Program-made: the position numbers and the translations under genes
NCBI RefSeq assembly: GCF_900635815.1
Contig: NZ_LR134173.1
Span: 62,001 to 126,000 of the forward strand
From: Legionella cherrii
GTDB taxonomy: Bacteria > Pseudomonadota > Gammaproteobacteria > Legionellales > Legionellaceae
Length of the DNA stretch: 64,000 bases
Reading direction: 5' to 3'
The notes under the pieces: model-generated
The model's input: the letters and a program-made list of their open reading frames with translations, nothing else
Told to the model about the DNA's origin: nothing
Database searches by the model: none
Part shown: positions 8,233-17,104 of the stretch, in pieces
Layout: every line of letters starts with the position of its first letter
How positions within the stretch are numbered: position 1 is the first letter of the stretch

Positions 8233-8913
8233 TTACAATTGATTTCTAATCATCGGCAACTGCAATGCTTTGGTGATTAACTGACTTCGACTGTAGCAGT
8301 TGAGTTTATTTTTAGCTGCATTAAGATGGTCCTCAACAGTTCTCGGGGATAGATTTAATTGTTGACCAATTTGTTTTATTGTCATTCCTTGGACCAAATA
8401 ATACAAACATTTAATTTGCTTCGTTGTGAGCTGATTGTTGGAGTGTTGAGTCGACGAATGAGATGGATTATCGTGACCTATAATGCTTGGCTCCTGTATC
8501 GCCGTAAACAATGAGGTGTCAGAATCAATCAAAAATGAGATCCCCACAATGCCAATGACCTTTCCTTGTCGTGTATACAAGGGTGCCTTTCGACTGATGT
8601 AGTGTCGTAAAGGGCCATTATCGAACTGAACAGCTTCAATAAAGGTTTTCACTTGATTCTCTTGGATAATCGTTGCATCATTTTTCATGAGGATGGGAGC
8701 TTGTTCCTTCCATAACAAATCAACGTCCATTTTTCCCTTTATATCTTCTGCTTGCATCTTGTTAACGCATAACATGGTATGGTTGCAGTCTAAATAGCGC
8801 CCTTTTTTATCTTTCACATAGACGTTCGCCAAAGTAGTATCCAAAATATTGTCCGTACCGGCTGTTAGAGTAGATTCAGTACACATAAAGTGGGCTAGTT
8901 CACGCGTTATCAT
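8233..8913 (-). CDS. PAS-domain LuxR-type transcriptional regulator
   Basis: A 226-aa protein. Residues about 25-135 form a PAS sensor (LANVYVKDKKGRYLDCN, then KAPLYTRQGKVIGIVGIS). Residues about 160-220 form a LuxR/GerE helix-turn-helix (LTTKQIKCLYYLVQGMTIKQIG, SPRTVEDHLNAAKNKL). No phosphoacceptor receiver domain is present, so the ligand or redox signal is probably sensed by the PAS fold. Proteins with this layout are numerous in Legionella. It lies upstream of the two Cys-rich genes, and control of them is possible but untested. Confidence 0.88.
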   Translation of the reverse strand: MITRELAHFMCTESTLTAGTDNILDTTLANVYVKDKKGRYLDCNHTMLCVNKMQAEDIKGKMDVDLLWKEQAPILMKNDATIIQENQVKTFIEAVQFDNGPLRHYISRKAPLYTRQGKVIGIVGISFLIDSDTSLFTAIQEPSIIGHDNPSHSSTQHSNNQLTTKQIKCLYYLVQGMTIKQIGQQLNLSPRTVEDHLNAAKNKLNCYSRSQLITKALQLPMIRNQL

Positions 8914-9069
8914 AATATATCGATAATAAAGTCTTCGATTTATTATACAATAATGTTCAACTTATGTACAGAAATTCCTTTTTCCCCAAACAGGTAAATC
9001 ATTTCGTTAAACTAAACCATCAAGGCAACCGTCTCAAATAATGAATCCTGGAGCTCATAAACAATGAGC

Positions 9070-9465
9070 TTAGCCTTCTGAATCTGAACAATGAACAATG
9101 ATGTACAGGGTGTGCCCCATACCCCACATACAAACAAGACAAGTAAATAGAAATAGCATATGCACTAATGACGTATTACTAAAATAAAAGACCTGGAAAA
9201 AAATAGAAAAACACATTAAGAGTAATCCAGACAATACACCATATAAAGATCTTAAACTCTCAACTGGCTTTCCGGCAAAAAAAGCGAGTAAAAAGACATA
9301 TATTGAAATTGCAAATAAGATAGGATCCGATTTCTCTTTGACATCATACAAATATATATGCTCAAAAAGTAAAATAGCTATGCCTAATAACACTGCTAAT
9401 GAGAGAAATCTCACTAGCGCTTTACTCTGTTTTTTTATAGAAAAAAATTGCATCAATACATTCAT
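9070..9465 (-). CDS. Four-helix hypothetical membrane protein
   Basis: A 131-aa protein with four hydrophobic segments at about 18-37, 48-66, 74-94 and 99-122, separated by short polar loops. I recognise no family motif. It is bounded by intergenic DNA on both sides and is probably monocistronic. The coding assignment rests on length, membrane periodicity and a normal ATG start, and the function is unknown. Confidence 0.55.
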   Translation of the reverse strand: MNVLMQFFSIKKQSKALVRFLSLAVLLGIAILLFEHIYLYDVKEKSDPILFAISIYVFLLAFFAGKPVESLRSLYGVLSGLLLMCFSIFFQVFYFSNTSLVHMLFLFTCLVCMWGMGHTLYIIVHCSDSEG

Positions 9466-9525
9466 TTGGTCAGTGTTTAATTTTTTATTTTTATGTCTTA
9501 TTATTTTGCTGGTAATTTAAGAATT

Positions 9526-9720
9526 TTAACACCGTATTGATCACGGTGTTTGCAGATTAATTCACACCAAAACCATAGCCAGCAAATGTAGAGGAGCTCT
9601 CCTCTCCCTCAAAATAACTGTTGAAAAAATTGGATGTCATTTCCGCAGGCAAAAGCTCTCCATCGCTTGGGCTTTATCCACCTTGTGAATCGATTCCTGC
9701 CTTTCTTAGGAAGGACATGA
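9526..9720 (-). pseudogene. Possible degraded gene remnant with a downstream hairpin
   Basis: Reading leftward, an ATG near 9718 starts MSFLRKAGIDSQGG and stops. Another frame continues to an open C-terminal-like segment (GELLPAEMTSNFFNSYFEG, then YGFGVN and a stop near 9560). A perfect 8-bp hairpin (AACACCGT/ACGGTGTT, 9526-9549) follows, as at a gene end. This looks like the tail of a decayed gene, but no family is recognisable and it may be chance. Confidence 0.25.
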
Positions 9721-9854
9721 ATTCAGAGCATAATATACCTTTAATTAATATCGATATTGATTATTAAAAATTCCTATACATCAAAAAGTTGACGCTCCTT
9801 TAGAAACAAACTCATGCTTGCAAGATAAATGCTCCTGTTGAACTAATAAAAGCT

Positions 9855-11666
9855 ATGTTATATTGCTTTTCATTTAACAGTTGTATCGTGACTCATAAAT
9901 CCCCTTCCGAACCCTCTTATTTCAAAAGAAGCGTCCGATTTTTATTTGATTATTTTAAAAATTCAAAAAATAAGCGCAGGGCTTATTGGTTACTTTCTGG
10001 CAGTGTACTTAGTGTTTTAACCTTATCTGCTCTTGGTTTTATCCTGGGATGGTGGTGCTTCCCCTATATTTTTGCGGCATTTATTGCCAAGGATTTAACT
10101 CTTTTCGCAATAGGGATAGGGGCCGGACTTTTGATTGCAGGGGGTATGGCCGGATTTAATTATTTGGCAAACCTACTTAAAAATATGTTGTATGTTGATT
10201 GGCGCTCTTGGCTAACAAAAAAGATAATCAATCAGTACTTAAAAAATAAAACGAATTATCTGGAAATTTCCAGAGTTTACAAAAATCTTGATAACCCGGA
10301 ACAACGCATTCAAGAAGATATCGATAAAATTGTTGACTCATCCCTGGAACTAACCTTGGGATTTATCGATAATTTTTCTAATCTTGCAATTTACATCACA
10401 CTCTTAGGCATAGCTGGAAGCTCCATATCGTTCATGTTCTTAGGTCCTGGCTACTTAATCTTAACGGCACTATTGATAGGAAGTATTTCCTCACTGATTG
10501 GTTACTATATAAGCAATCACTTGAATAAATTGACCAACGAGGAGACTAAAGCACAGTCCAATTTGCGAGGAACGCTACACGAAGTTAAGAATTCCTCTGA
10601 AGAAATTGCCATTGAACAGGCAGAGAAATACTACCAAAATCGTCTTGAACATGAAGTGGATTCCTTAAATACAACAACCACAAACCGATTATCTATCGAA
10701 AATAGAGTCAAAACATTTAATCTATTTAATGGTATTTTTCAAGCAATTGTTCCATTCATGATTGCAATTCCTTTATACATCACCGACCTGATTAGTTTGG
10801 ATGTTTTTTATTCTGTTGGCTACTACTTTTCCATGGTGGCTCGCTCACTCAACTGGTTTATTCAATCCTTTGAAGTAATTAATAAATTTAGAACAAGCCT
10901 GAATCGTATTGATGAGTTACAAACCATTTTAAATACAGTGCATGAAGGCGAGTCAACACACAAAATTATTCATAAAATAGATAGGGATAATCAAAATCTC
11001 GAGGTAAAAAACTTGGAGCTTAAATTGCATGGCCGTCATGAATTACTTATAAAGGGGCTTAATTTAAAATTCACTCCAGGGATACATACTCTCATTCAAG
11101 CCCCTTCAGGAACAGGAAAAAGCAGTTTATTTAAAGCCATTGCTGGTACCTGGCTATCGGGGGAAGGTGAAATCTTTATTCCTAAAAGTCGGGAGTCTAT
11201 TTATTTTTTACCTCAAAAACCGACTCTTCCTGATGATACTCTAAGGAACGTACTCGCTTATCCAGATGCGTATTGTCCTTATTCTGATGAAGAATTAATT
11301 AATGTCCTCAAAGCCGTGAACCTGGAAGCACTCACCAATAAATTAAATGAAAAAATCGGCTTTAAATCTTTGGGTGAACAACAACGAATCGCCTTTGCAC
11401 GTGTCTTATTAAGAAAGCCAGAATGGCTGTTTTTGGATGAAGCGACCGCTTCTTTAGATGAAGACATAGAGGAACAAGTCTATCAACTCATTAAATCACA
11501 TCTGCCAAAAACAACCATCATTAGTATTGCTCATCGCTCAACAGTAAAGCGTCATCATGATAATATTTTATTTTTTAGCACCAATGAACAAAAAGAGGTG
11601 CAGGTAAAAGAAAGTAGGATTTTAGATGGGTACGCAAAGAATGTAGGCGCCCAGTTCGGCAAGTAG
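9855..11666 (+). CDS. SbmA/YddA-type ABC transporter, fused permease and ATPase
   Basis: A 603-aa half-transporter. Residues about 20-370 are the SbmA/BacA-like membrane domain with six helices and the family-type stretch YVDWRSWLTKKIINQYL. Residues about 375-590 are the ABC ATPase with Walker A APSGTGKSS (about 416-424), a signature variant LGEQQR, Walker B WLFLDEAT and the switch His in SIAHRS. Relatives in the ABC-D/YddA family move vitamins, peptides or fatty-acyl compounds across the inner membrane; the substrate here is unknown. The true start may be slightly downstream, near residue 14. It is monocistronic and ends at a long hairpin. Confidence 0.9.
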   Translation: MLYCFSFNSCIVTHKSPSEPSYFKRSVRFLFDYFKNSKNKRRAYWLLSGSVLSVLTLSALGFILGWWCFPYIFAAFIAKDLTLFAIGIGAGLLIAGGMAGFNYLANLLKNMLYVDWRSWLTKKIINQYLKNKTNYLEISRVYKNLDNPEQRIQEDIDKIVDSSLELTLGFIDNFSNLAIYITLLGIAGSSISFMFLGPGYLILTALLIGSISSLIGYYISNHLNKLTNEETKAQSNLRGTLHEVKNSSEEIAIEQAEKYYQNRLEHEVDSLNTTTTNRLSIENRVKTFNLFNGIFQAIVPFMIAIPLYITDLISLDVFYSVGYYFSMVARSLNWFIQSFEVINKFRTSLNRIDELQTILNTVHEGESTHKIIHKIDRDNQNLEVKNLELKLHGRHELLIKGLNLKFTPGIHTLIQAPSGTGKSSLFKAIAGTWLSGEGEIFIPKSRESIYFLPQKPTLPDDTLRNVLAYPDAYCPYSDEELINVLKAVNLEALTNKLNEKIGFKSLGEQQRIAFARVLLRKPEWLFLDEATASLDEDIEEQVYQLIKSHLPKTTIISIAHRSTVKRHHDNILFFSTNEQKEVQVKESRILDGYAKNVGAQFGK

Positions 11667-11668
11667 CA

Positions 11669-11702
11669 ACTGTCTTGAATTAACAAATCACTTCAAGACA
11701 GT
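11669..11702. terminator. Bidirectional hairpin between convergent genes
   Basis: A perfect 11-bp stem (ACTGTCTTGAA/TTCAAGACAGT) with a 12-base loop lies between the convergent ends of the ABC transporter and the 732-aa gene. A T5 run follows about 12 bases later on the plus strand. It is a likely terminator for at least one direction. Confidence 0.6.
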
Positions 11703-11725
11703 CACTGTGCTAGTTTTTCATTAAG

Positions 11726-13924
11726 TTAGAGCGTGTTATTTAATTTCATTACAGCTGGCTCTTGTTGAGCTCGTTTCGGGGCTCTGAAAAACCCAAAATT
11801 TAAAAGATTTGTTTGCACATAGGCTGCAGGTCGACTACCTTCTGCTTTCTGTGCCTCTCCAGACACTAGTGGGTGATCAACGATTAGATTGTCGGGTTTA
11901 TCAAGATCAGGTTCCTTTCCGGATGAGAGTAAGGAATCCAAGCTCATAAGCTTATCCAAAATAGGAAGCTCTTCATTTTCCGCTCCATACAATCGATTCG
12001 AGTCCAGATTATCCTGCTCCCCCTGTTTGAACTCCGCCCAAAATTCTTCACTAGAGAAAGAATCAGGATGCTCCCCACTTTGAGTCACCTCATAAAGCGC
12101 CAACTCATCTAAGCACTCTCCTGAACTTGCTTGTCCTTCTGTACTCAAAAGCGCACTGTCTTCATCATCTGAATCTTCAAATACAAGCGGCTCCACAATT
12201 TTATCTAAAGCCTCCCCTTTTGAAAAACCGACAATGGAAATACGGTGCCAACTGGAATTGGTTACTCCATTGGTAGGAACTAATTTCGTGTTGCAATGAA
12301 CATACTTATCGAAGTCCCATAACAATAAATCGCCTTCGTTCAAATCAAAATAGATGCCTTCGAAATAGGATTGACGGTCGCTTGAGGAAAAACCGCATAC
12401 ACCTGGAAAGAATGTGTATGAGCCCTCATAAGTTCGCTGAGTATTATCCTGACTCTTAGATGGATAGATAACAAATAAAGGACTTAATCCATAGAGGGGA
12501 AACTTATTGTGGTCGACATGCGCCGTGGTTTGTTTATCATAATTTGCCTCAGCAGCCAAAAGATACTTTGAACCATTGATCGTAAAGCTGGATGCATACC
12601 CCATTACCAGGCAACGTCTTGCGTATTCAAGAGGTGCACAATCCGCATAGATTGTTTCAGCCGTAGCAATAAGTGGTGCAAGCCCTTCTTCGATTGCAAA
12701 TTTTTTCTCTGAAAATTGGGTAGGTCTTATCCGATGCAGTTTTATTCCAAGTATCCCAAATGGAGCTGAACGGATATTTCGACTAGCTCCATTCTTTGGT
12801 TTTGCTTCCTCTGCAGATACAGCCCCCATTCTATTTAACTGGCTTGAGGTTACCGATGCTAACTCATGACGCAATCGATCAGAGATCATATCGGGTTTAA
12901 TTGCACCAATACGGTATATACCAATCAGCTTGCCTTTGGCATCATAAAAGTTAGTATCCTGAACAATTTTTAGCGAGGTAGAAAAAGGTTCATCAAAAAC
13001 ATCACTCATTTTAATTTTTTTATTCAGGTTCTCAAACAGAGTTATTTTGGGAATCATATTCTCATCGGACATATTATCTTGAGGAGCCTCAACAGGCGTT
13101 TCAACCTGAGCCATAGGGGCTCGCATGACTATATTCTTAAACGGTTTTTTTCGTTTAATGAGATCGTAACTGACGTTAATCGCTGATTTTAATTTTTTTA
13201 TTTCTTTTGTGCTTAAATCAAAATTGAGTTTAGCCAGGTGATCAATGAGTATTTGACCCAGTTGATCTCCAGACTTGCGTTGTAGGTAAATGCTATACAT
13301 CAAATGATGTTGGAATAAATAAATTAGATTCTGAGCAGCTAAAGAAGGATTTATCTTTATATTGGGGATAATTTGATCGGCAACGTATTGACGTCTTTTT
13401 GTTTCATCCTGATATAACGCTGATCGTGGCAGACTATTATTACTTTTTTTTACCGTGAACGGGAATGTAATATGATGGGAATAGATAAATTTCGTTCTAA
13501 GTGGCTCTGGAAACCCTCCTTTGATTTCATCGCTAAGGACATCACGTTGTCCTATCGAGGATATGTGCTGCATAGAAAGCCGACGATTATACTCTTCATT
13601 TTTTCGTAGCATTTCCCACTGCATCTGTTGGTATGCTTGCGGATCACCTTTAGCCTGTTGCTCAATAAATTTATTTAAATCAGGTGAAATTAATTTTCTT
13701 GTAATTTTACCTTTTTTTGAGGGAGCTTTGGTTGGAGTACTTGCCTCCTTTTCTTTACCTTTTGCAAGAGGAGATGTCTCTAAAGAAGAATCCGATTTCA
13801 ATTTCTTTGCTGGAGGAGGAGTCGCTTGTTGAGCAGAAGCGGTTTGCTGCGGAGAAGACACATAGGTTCTTTTTCTAGTCAGAGCAGTAATACTACTTTG
13901 GGCTTGATCGAATTTTTGTTCCAT
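11726..13924 (-). CDS. Candidate effector with TET/JBP-like 2OG-Fe(II) dioxygenase domain
   Basis: A 732-aa protein with no signal peptide. Residues about 1-80 are low-complexity, Pro/Lys-rich, with basic clusters (TRKR at 16-19, PPPAKKLKSD at 36-45, PSKKGKITRK at 68-77) resembling nuclear localisation signals. Residues about 325-570 show the order expected of a double-stranded beta-helix dioxygenase: YDAKGKLIGIYRIG (327-340), a helix with YADCAPLEYARR (426-437), the iron motif H469-x-D471, GDLLLWDF (531-538), distal H543, and R561 in HRISIVGF as the likely 2-oxoglutarate-binding Arg. This order recalls TET/JBP and fungal TET-like enzymes, which oxidise modified bases. Residues 580 onward are acidic. 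GAGG precedes the ATG. The domain call is by pattern only; it could be another 2OG oxygenase or inactive. Confidence 0.6.
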   Translation of the reverse strand: MEQKFDQAQSSITALTRKRTYVSSPQQTASAQQATPPPAKKLKSDSSLETSPLAKGKEKEASTPTKAPSKKGKITRKLISPDLNKFIEQQAKGDPQAYQQMQWEMLRKNEEYNRRLSMQHISSIGQRDVLSDEIKGGFPEPLRTKFIYSHHITFPFTVKKSNNSLPRSALYQDETKRRQYVADQIIPNIKINPSLAAQNLIYLFQHHLMYSIYLQRKSGDQLGQILIDHLAKLNFDLSTKEIKKLKSAINVSYDLIKRKKPFKNIVMRAPMAQVETPVEAPQDNMSDENMIPKITLFENLNKKIKMSDVFDEPFSTSLKIVQDTNFYDAKGKLIGIYRIGAIKPDMISDRLRHELASVTSSQLNRMGAVSAEEAKPKNGASRNIRSAPFGILGIKLHRIRPTQFSEKKFAIEEGLAPLIATAETIYADCAPLEYARRCLVMGYASSFTINGSKYLLAAEANYDKQTTAHVDHNKFPLYGLSPLFVIYPSKSQDNTQRTYEGSYTFFPGVCGFSSSDRQSYFEGIYFDLNEGDLLLWDFDKYVHCNTKLVPTNGVTNSSWHRISIVGFSKGEALDKIVEPLVFEDSDDEDSALLSTEGQASSGECLDELALYEVTQSGEHPDSFSSEEFWAEFKQGEQDNLDSNRLYGAENEELPILDKLMSLDSLLSSGKEPDLDKPDNLIVDHPLVSGEAQKAEGSRPAAYVQTNLLNFGFFRAPKRAQQEPAVMKLNNTL

Positions 13925-14039
13925 AGGAAAAACCTCATTTTATTTTTATTATTAAAAGAAAAGAATGAAATTCTAATCAGGCACAGTATCGCGAATATGA
14001 TTAAAAATGTCGAACATATTTTGCGCTATCCGCCATAAA

Positions 14040-14162
14040 ATATGCACAGATGGTTAACTATAACCAGTTGTTCACGCCTTCTTACTTACACTATTGTGAC
14101 TCTGAATACCAAGGAGACTGGGATTGGAGCAAACCAACTACCCTGGGTGTAGTTGGTTTTTT
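14040..14162 (+). ncRNA. Possible small RNA or orphan transcript end
   Basis: A strong plus-strand intrinsic terminator (14131-14162) has no plus-strand gene before it. Upstream there is a small perfect hairpin (TGGTTA/TAACCA near 14051-14066). The arrangement would suit a short untranslated RNA starting in the promoter region of the leftward dioxygenase-like gene. No promoter could be fixed. Confidence 0.25.
14131..14162 (+). terminator. Rho-independent terminator
   Basis: An 11-bp stem (AAACCAACTAC/GTAGTTGGTTT) with a 7-base loop runs into a T6 tract. The T run lies only on the plus-strand side, so it acts on rightward transcription. Confidence 0.75.
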
Positions 14163-14221
14163 GCTTGTTTGGGTGAATCGGTTTAGACTTTATTTAGATT
14201 GGTCTTGCTGCTTCACTTAAC

Positions 14222-14484
14222 CTAAAGAATATTACAAGAGCTCCTACTGTGCTCCAGTTCTTGTAGTCTAATTTCCTCTTTAGCATTCTCAACTAATAAA
14301 AGACGAGCTGCCTTATTAATATGCATTTGTGCTTTTGTAAAAAAGTCATGCACGTTTCTTAAGGCCTCTATCGTATGATGATTTTTCAAGTAGGCAATCT
14401 TATCCGGTAACTCTTTGCAAATATCTTGTGTTTTTTTACGGTCACTTCGTTTAATGTATCTAAAGTCATTATATTAGTAATCAT
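14222..14484 (-). pseudogene. Small ORF split by one frameshift, function unknown
   Basis: Reading leftward from an ATG at 14484, the frame gives MITNIMTLDTLNEVTVKK and then runs out. In the next frame the sequence is open from the same point to a stop at 14222: TQDICKELPDKIAYLKNH, then HDFFTKAQMHINKAARLLL and a Lys/Glu-rich helix. The switch falls exactly in an A7 run (T7 on the plus strand near 14434-14440); an eighth A would fuse both into one 87-aa helical protein. I recognise no family. This is either a recently broken gene, a homopolymer sequencing error or a phase-variable tract. Confidence 0.5.
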
Positions 14485-14609
14485 TTGATTTAAAAAAACT
14501 TTAATTCGCTTCCCTGCACAAAAATTATTTGAGCAAGTTATGGATTTTGGTCATAAATTAACAGTACATAAGGAGGCAATCGACAAGTTAACTGGAACTT
14601 TAAAAAAGC

Positions 14610-15011
14610 CTATGGATAATATCGTAGTTCGATTTTATTGTGTTCTGGATCCAAAATATAAAGTGAAATGCCTTGTCCATGTGCCCCCCAACGTGCCACG
14701 GGACCTTCCTCAATCGCGATACCATGAGATTTGATTCTTTGATACAGCTTGTCCCAGTCATGTTTATCAAAGGAAAGACAAAAATGATTTAAATGATTAG
14801 CACGCTCATCCTGCTCAGAGGTCGTCACTTCTCTGGGGAAAAGATCAATAATCGTATCTGCGTTAATACGGACTGATGGAAATGAAATTTTGCCTGCACG
14901 AAACTCCTCTACTCGCTCTGGATGTAATCCCAAAATCTCCTCGTAAAAGACGAGCATTGTGTCAATATTTCTTACATTAAGTACAAAATGATCCATTCCA
15001 ACTTGAGACAT
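14610..15011 (-). CDS. VOC (glyoxalase/dioxygenase superfamily) protein
   Basis: A 133-aa protein with two beta-alpha-beta-beta-beta modules. It starts with the typical MDHFVLNVRNIDTMLVFYEEILGL, has the HLNHFCLSF metal-ligand strand in the middle and ends with SLYILDPEHNKIELRYYP. His in DHFVL, His in NHFCL and Glu in IELRYY are the likely metal ligands. A GAGGGA site precedes the ATG. The substrate is unknown; the family includes lyases, dioxygenases and drug-binding proteins. It may once have shared a transcript with the split ORF downstream. Confidence 0.88.
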   Translation of the reverse strand: MSQVGMDHFVLNVRNIDTMLVFYEEILGLHPERVEEFRAGKISFPSVRINADTIIDLFPREVTTSEQDERANHLNHFCLSFDKHDWDKLYQRIKSHGIAIEEGPVARWGAHGQGISLYILDPEHNKIELRYYP

Positions 15012-15137
15012 AGTTCCCTCAATATTTAAAAATTATTTCCTTTTATTATAGAGTCTAGTTAATTTTTTATTAATGAGATTATTGAGGCTAAATATTGGCA
15101 AGGAATTCATGAGCTCGCCATACTTTAAAAAAGAGAA

Positions 15138-15362
15138 CTACTTCGGTGTGTAGTTTTGTTGCGGTTGTAATGCGGACATCAGATTTTCCTGATAAGCACT
15201 AATAAGACTTGATAGACGTTGCTTCTCTTCCTGCGCACTCTTTGGCAATATAGAACCTTCTTTCAATTGGCGCTCTACCAACTCACTTTGCGCATTTAAA
15301 TTTTGAATGACTTTCTGTAAATCTTGAGCGGGAATATCCGGATATTGTTGTTTAATAAACAT
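15138..15362 (-). CDS. Small helical hypothetical protein
   Basis: A 74-aa mostly helical, glutamine-rich protein (DLQKVIQNLNAQSELVERQL, then EEKQRLSSLISAYQENLM) with coiled-coil character in its middle and a disordered C-terminus. No signal peptide or membrane segment is visible. It lies between the VOC gene and the kinase-like gene, all leftward, and could share a transcript with the latter. No family is recognised. Confidence 0.5.
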   Translation of the reverse strand: MFIKQQYPDIPAQDLQKVIQNLNAQSELVERQLKEGSILPKSAQEEKQRLSSLISAYQENLMSALQPQQNYTPK

Positions 15363-15539
15363 CTTAGTCTCTTATTTTGGCACAATGCTCACATGCGTAC
15401 CTTCTGCCCTTTCCAAGATCAATTGATATTTAACAAAGTGAGTTTCAAAATCCCTCATCCGTCCTAACCAGCACCCTCCCCCCTAAAAGACAAGGAAAAC
15501 GGGTAGATGTGGCTTATTCCTTCCTCCGAAGTCGATGCA

Positions 15540-16916
15540 TCAGCTGTATGAATTCGATAGATCCGAAGGAGTATAATTTTTAGAAAGTGCTTCTTGCAGT
15601 TGCTTTTTGTAATGATGTGTTGGAGTCTCTCCGGTTGATGTTGTGGCACTGATTTTAGGCCGGCAAATTGCGAGTTCTTCATGGAGCATTATTTTTTTAT
15701 CCTGCATGTTTTTTCGATCGATAATCGCGGTTTTTGAATTAAGTACTCGTTTGGCTTCATCCTCATCTTCCGGCAAAATAACGGGAAATTGACTCACAGC
15801 ATCCAGATAATTCTTAAGTGCTTTAGGTGGTTGTCCGTGATTCATGAACTCATCAGCGATTAAAGCATATGCCCAAAAATCTCTGAGACTAAAATTGAGT
15901 TGATGTTTATTTTCTTGGAGTAGTTCATCCACCTTTGCAAAATCACCGTGGCGTGCGTATGCAAGCATGCGTTCAGGAACTGATAATGCTTGGGATATTT
16001 TAAATAAATCGTCAGCATCAATCATGACATCATGCACAACAGGATCTAAACCAAGTTTCAGCGCACAGGCATTAACGGCCCTGATATTTGCCGGTGAAAA
16101 ATACGCATGGGTAAAATTATAAAAATCATTTTTGACTTCCTTTCCAGCATGAAATGCATCAAACAATTCGTTCGTGTATTTTCCCGTATCATGCTTGATC
16201 GCGCTTCCTATTTTAAATTGCCAATCACCCGATTCGTCTTGATAAAATAGAATGTTTTCATAACCCATGGCATCCAGGATGATATTGGTTTTTTGATAAA
16301 AATCGCGATAGTGATTGATAAATTCTATCATTATCTCTCTGAGCTTGGGATCACTATCCAAGCGTTGCAAAATGGCACCGATTCGTGGATCCATGATCGT
16401 ATATTCTTTAAGGTCTATAGGGGATTGAGAACCCTCTTTATGAATCAGTACTTTATTTAATTGATGAAACAATGCCTTATTATGCTCCATTAAGTAAGGG
16501 TCGAGCTCAGCAGGTTCTATTTTAAAATCAAACTTTACTTTTGATTTGAAGCATTTTTCGTAGGGAACAATCGATAAAGCTGCGTCTTGAGGCTCTTTAC
16601 CAGGAAGTTTCACTTGCCGGGTAGTATGTTGCTCCCGAATGCATCGATGTTTCCCATCTTTATCAAAGGTATCGTATAAAACAGCATATTTTTTCTCTAA
16701 TTCTTCAAGCTCCTCAGGATTGGGTTTTTGTTTCATTAACTTAATCACAAAAGGAGCGTCTGGAAAACGATAAAGCACATGAGTTCCCCCTTCAGCAATA
16801 CGCGCGGCTTGACTTAAATCAATCGCACCCGATTGCGTTTTGGGTGTGGAATCAATAAATTTGACTACTTCGTTTTCTCGAGTTACAGGTATTTCAATCG
16901 ATTCTTGCATCTTCAT
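15540..16916 (-). CDS. Candidate effector with divergent protein-kinase-like fold
   Basis: A 458-aa soluble protein. The N-terminal half has features of a kinase: a glycine-containing turn (AEGGTHVLYRF, about 41-51), a candidate ATP lysine K59 in APFVIKLMK, and a catalytic-loop-like segment D215...N221 in ILDAMGYENILFY followed by GDWQFKIGS. The expected DFG Asp is not visible, so it may be a pseudokinase or a distant small-molecule kinase. The C-terminal half (about 290-400) is helical and includes HGDFAKVDELLQENKHQLN, an ankyrin-like helix pair, and an AYALIADEF helix. Such mosaics are typical of Legionella effectors, but translocation is inference. Confidence 0.5.
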   Translation of the reverse strand: MKMQESIEIPVTRENEVVKFIDSTPKTQSGAIDLSQAARIAEGGTHVLYRFPDAPFVIKLMKQKPNPEELEELEKKYAVLYDTFDKDGKHRCIREQHTTRQVKLPGKEPQDAALSIVPYEKCFKSKVKFDFKIEPAELDPYLMEHNKALFHQLNKVLIHKEGSQSPIDLKEYTIMDPRIGAILQRLDSDPKLREIMIEFINHYRDFYQKTNIILDAMGYENILFYQDESGDWQFKIGSAIKHDTGKYTNELFDAFHAGKEVKNDFYNFTHAYFSPANIRAVNACALKLGLDPVVHDVMIDADDLFKISQALSVPERMLAYARHGDFAKVDELLQENKHQLNFSLRDFWAYALIADEFMNHGQPPKALKNYLDAVSQFPVILPEDEDEAKRVLNSKTAIIDRKNMQDKKIMLHEELAICRPKISATTSTGETPTHHYKKQLQEALSKNYTPSDLSNSYS

Positions 16917-17104
16917 TCTTATTTAATTTTGGGTAAGCTCTATTATATTGATCAAAATATGAGCTTTGGGGGTTGTTCAATAAATTTACACATTATTTGC
17001 AGTTGATGTCTTTATTCCCCATCAACCAGAGCAGCGAGGAAGCTCCTTGCGGCAGTATCGGGTTAATGGGAGATCTCTCGCATTGCTAGGAATAACAGAA
17101 CGCT

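Noticed and set aside
13521..13832. 103-codon rightward frame
   Set aside because: Antisense to the low-complexity start of the 732-aa protein; its apparent openness follows from that composition.
14540..14734. 64-codon rightward frame
   Set aside because: Most of it is antisense to the C-terminus of the VOC gene, which has clear family motifs.
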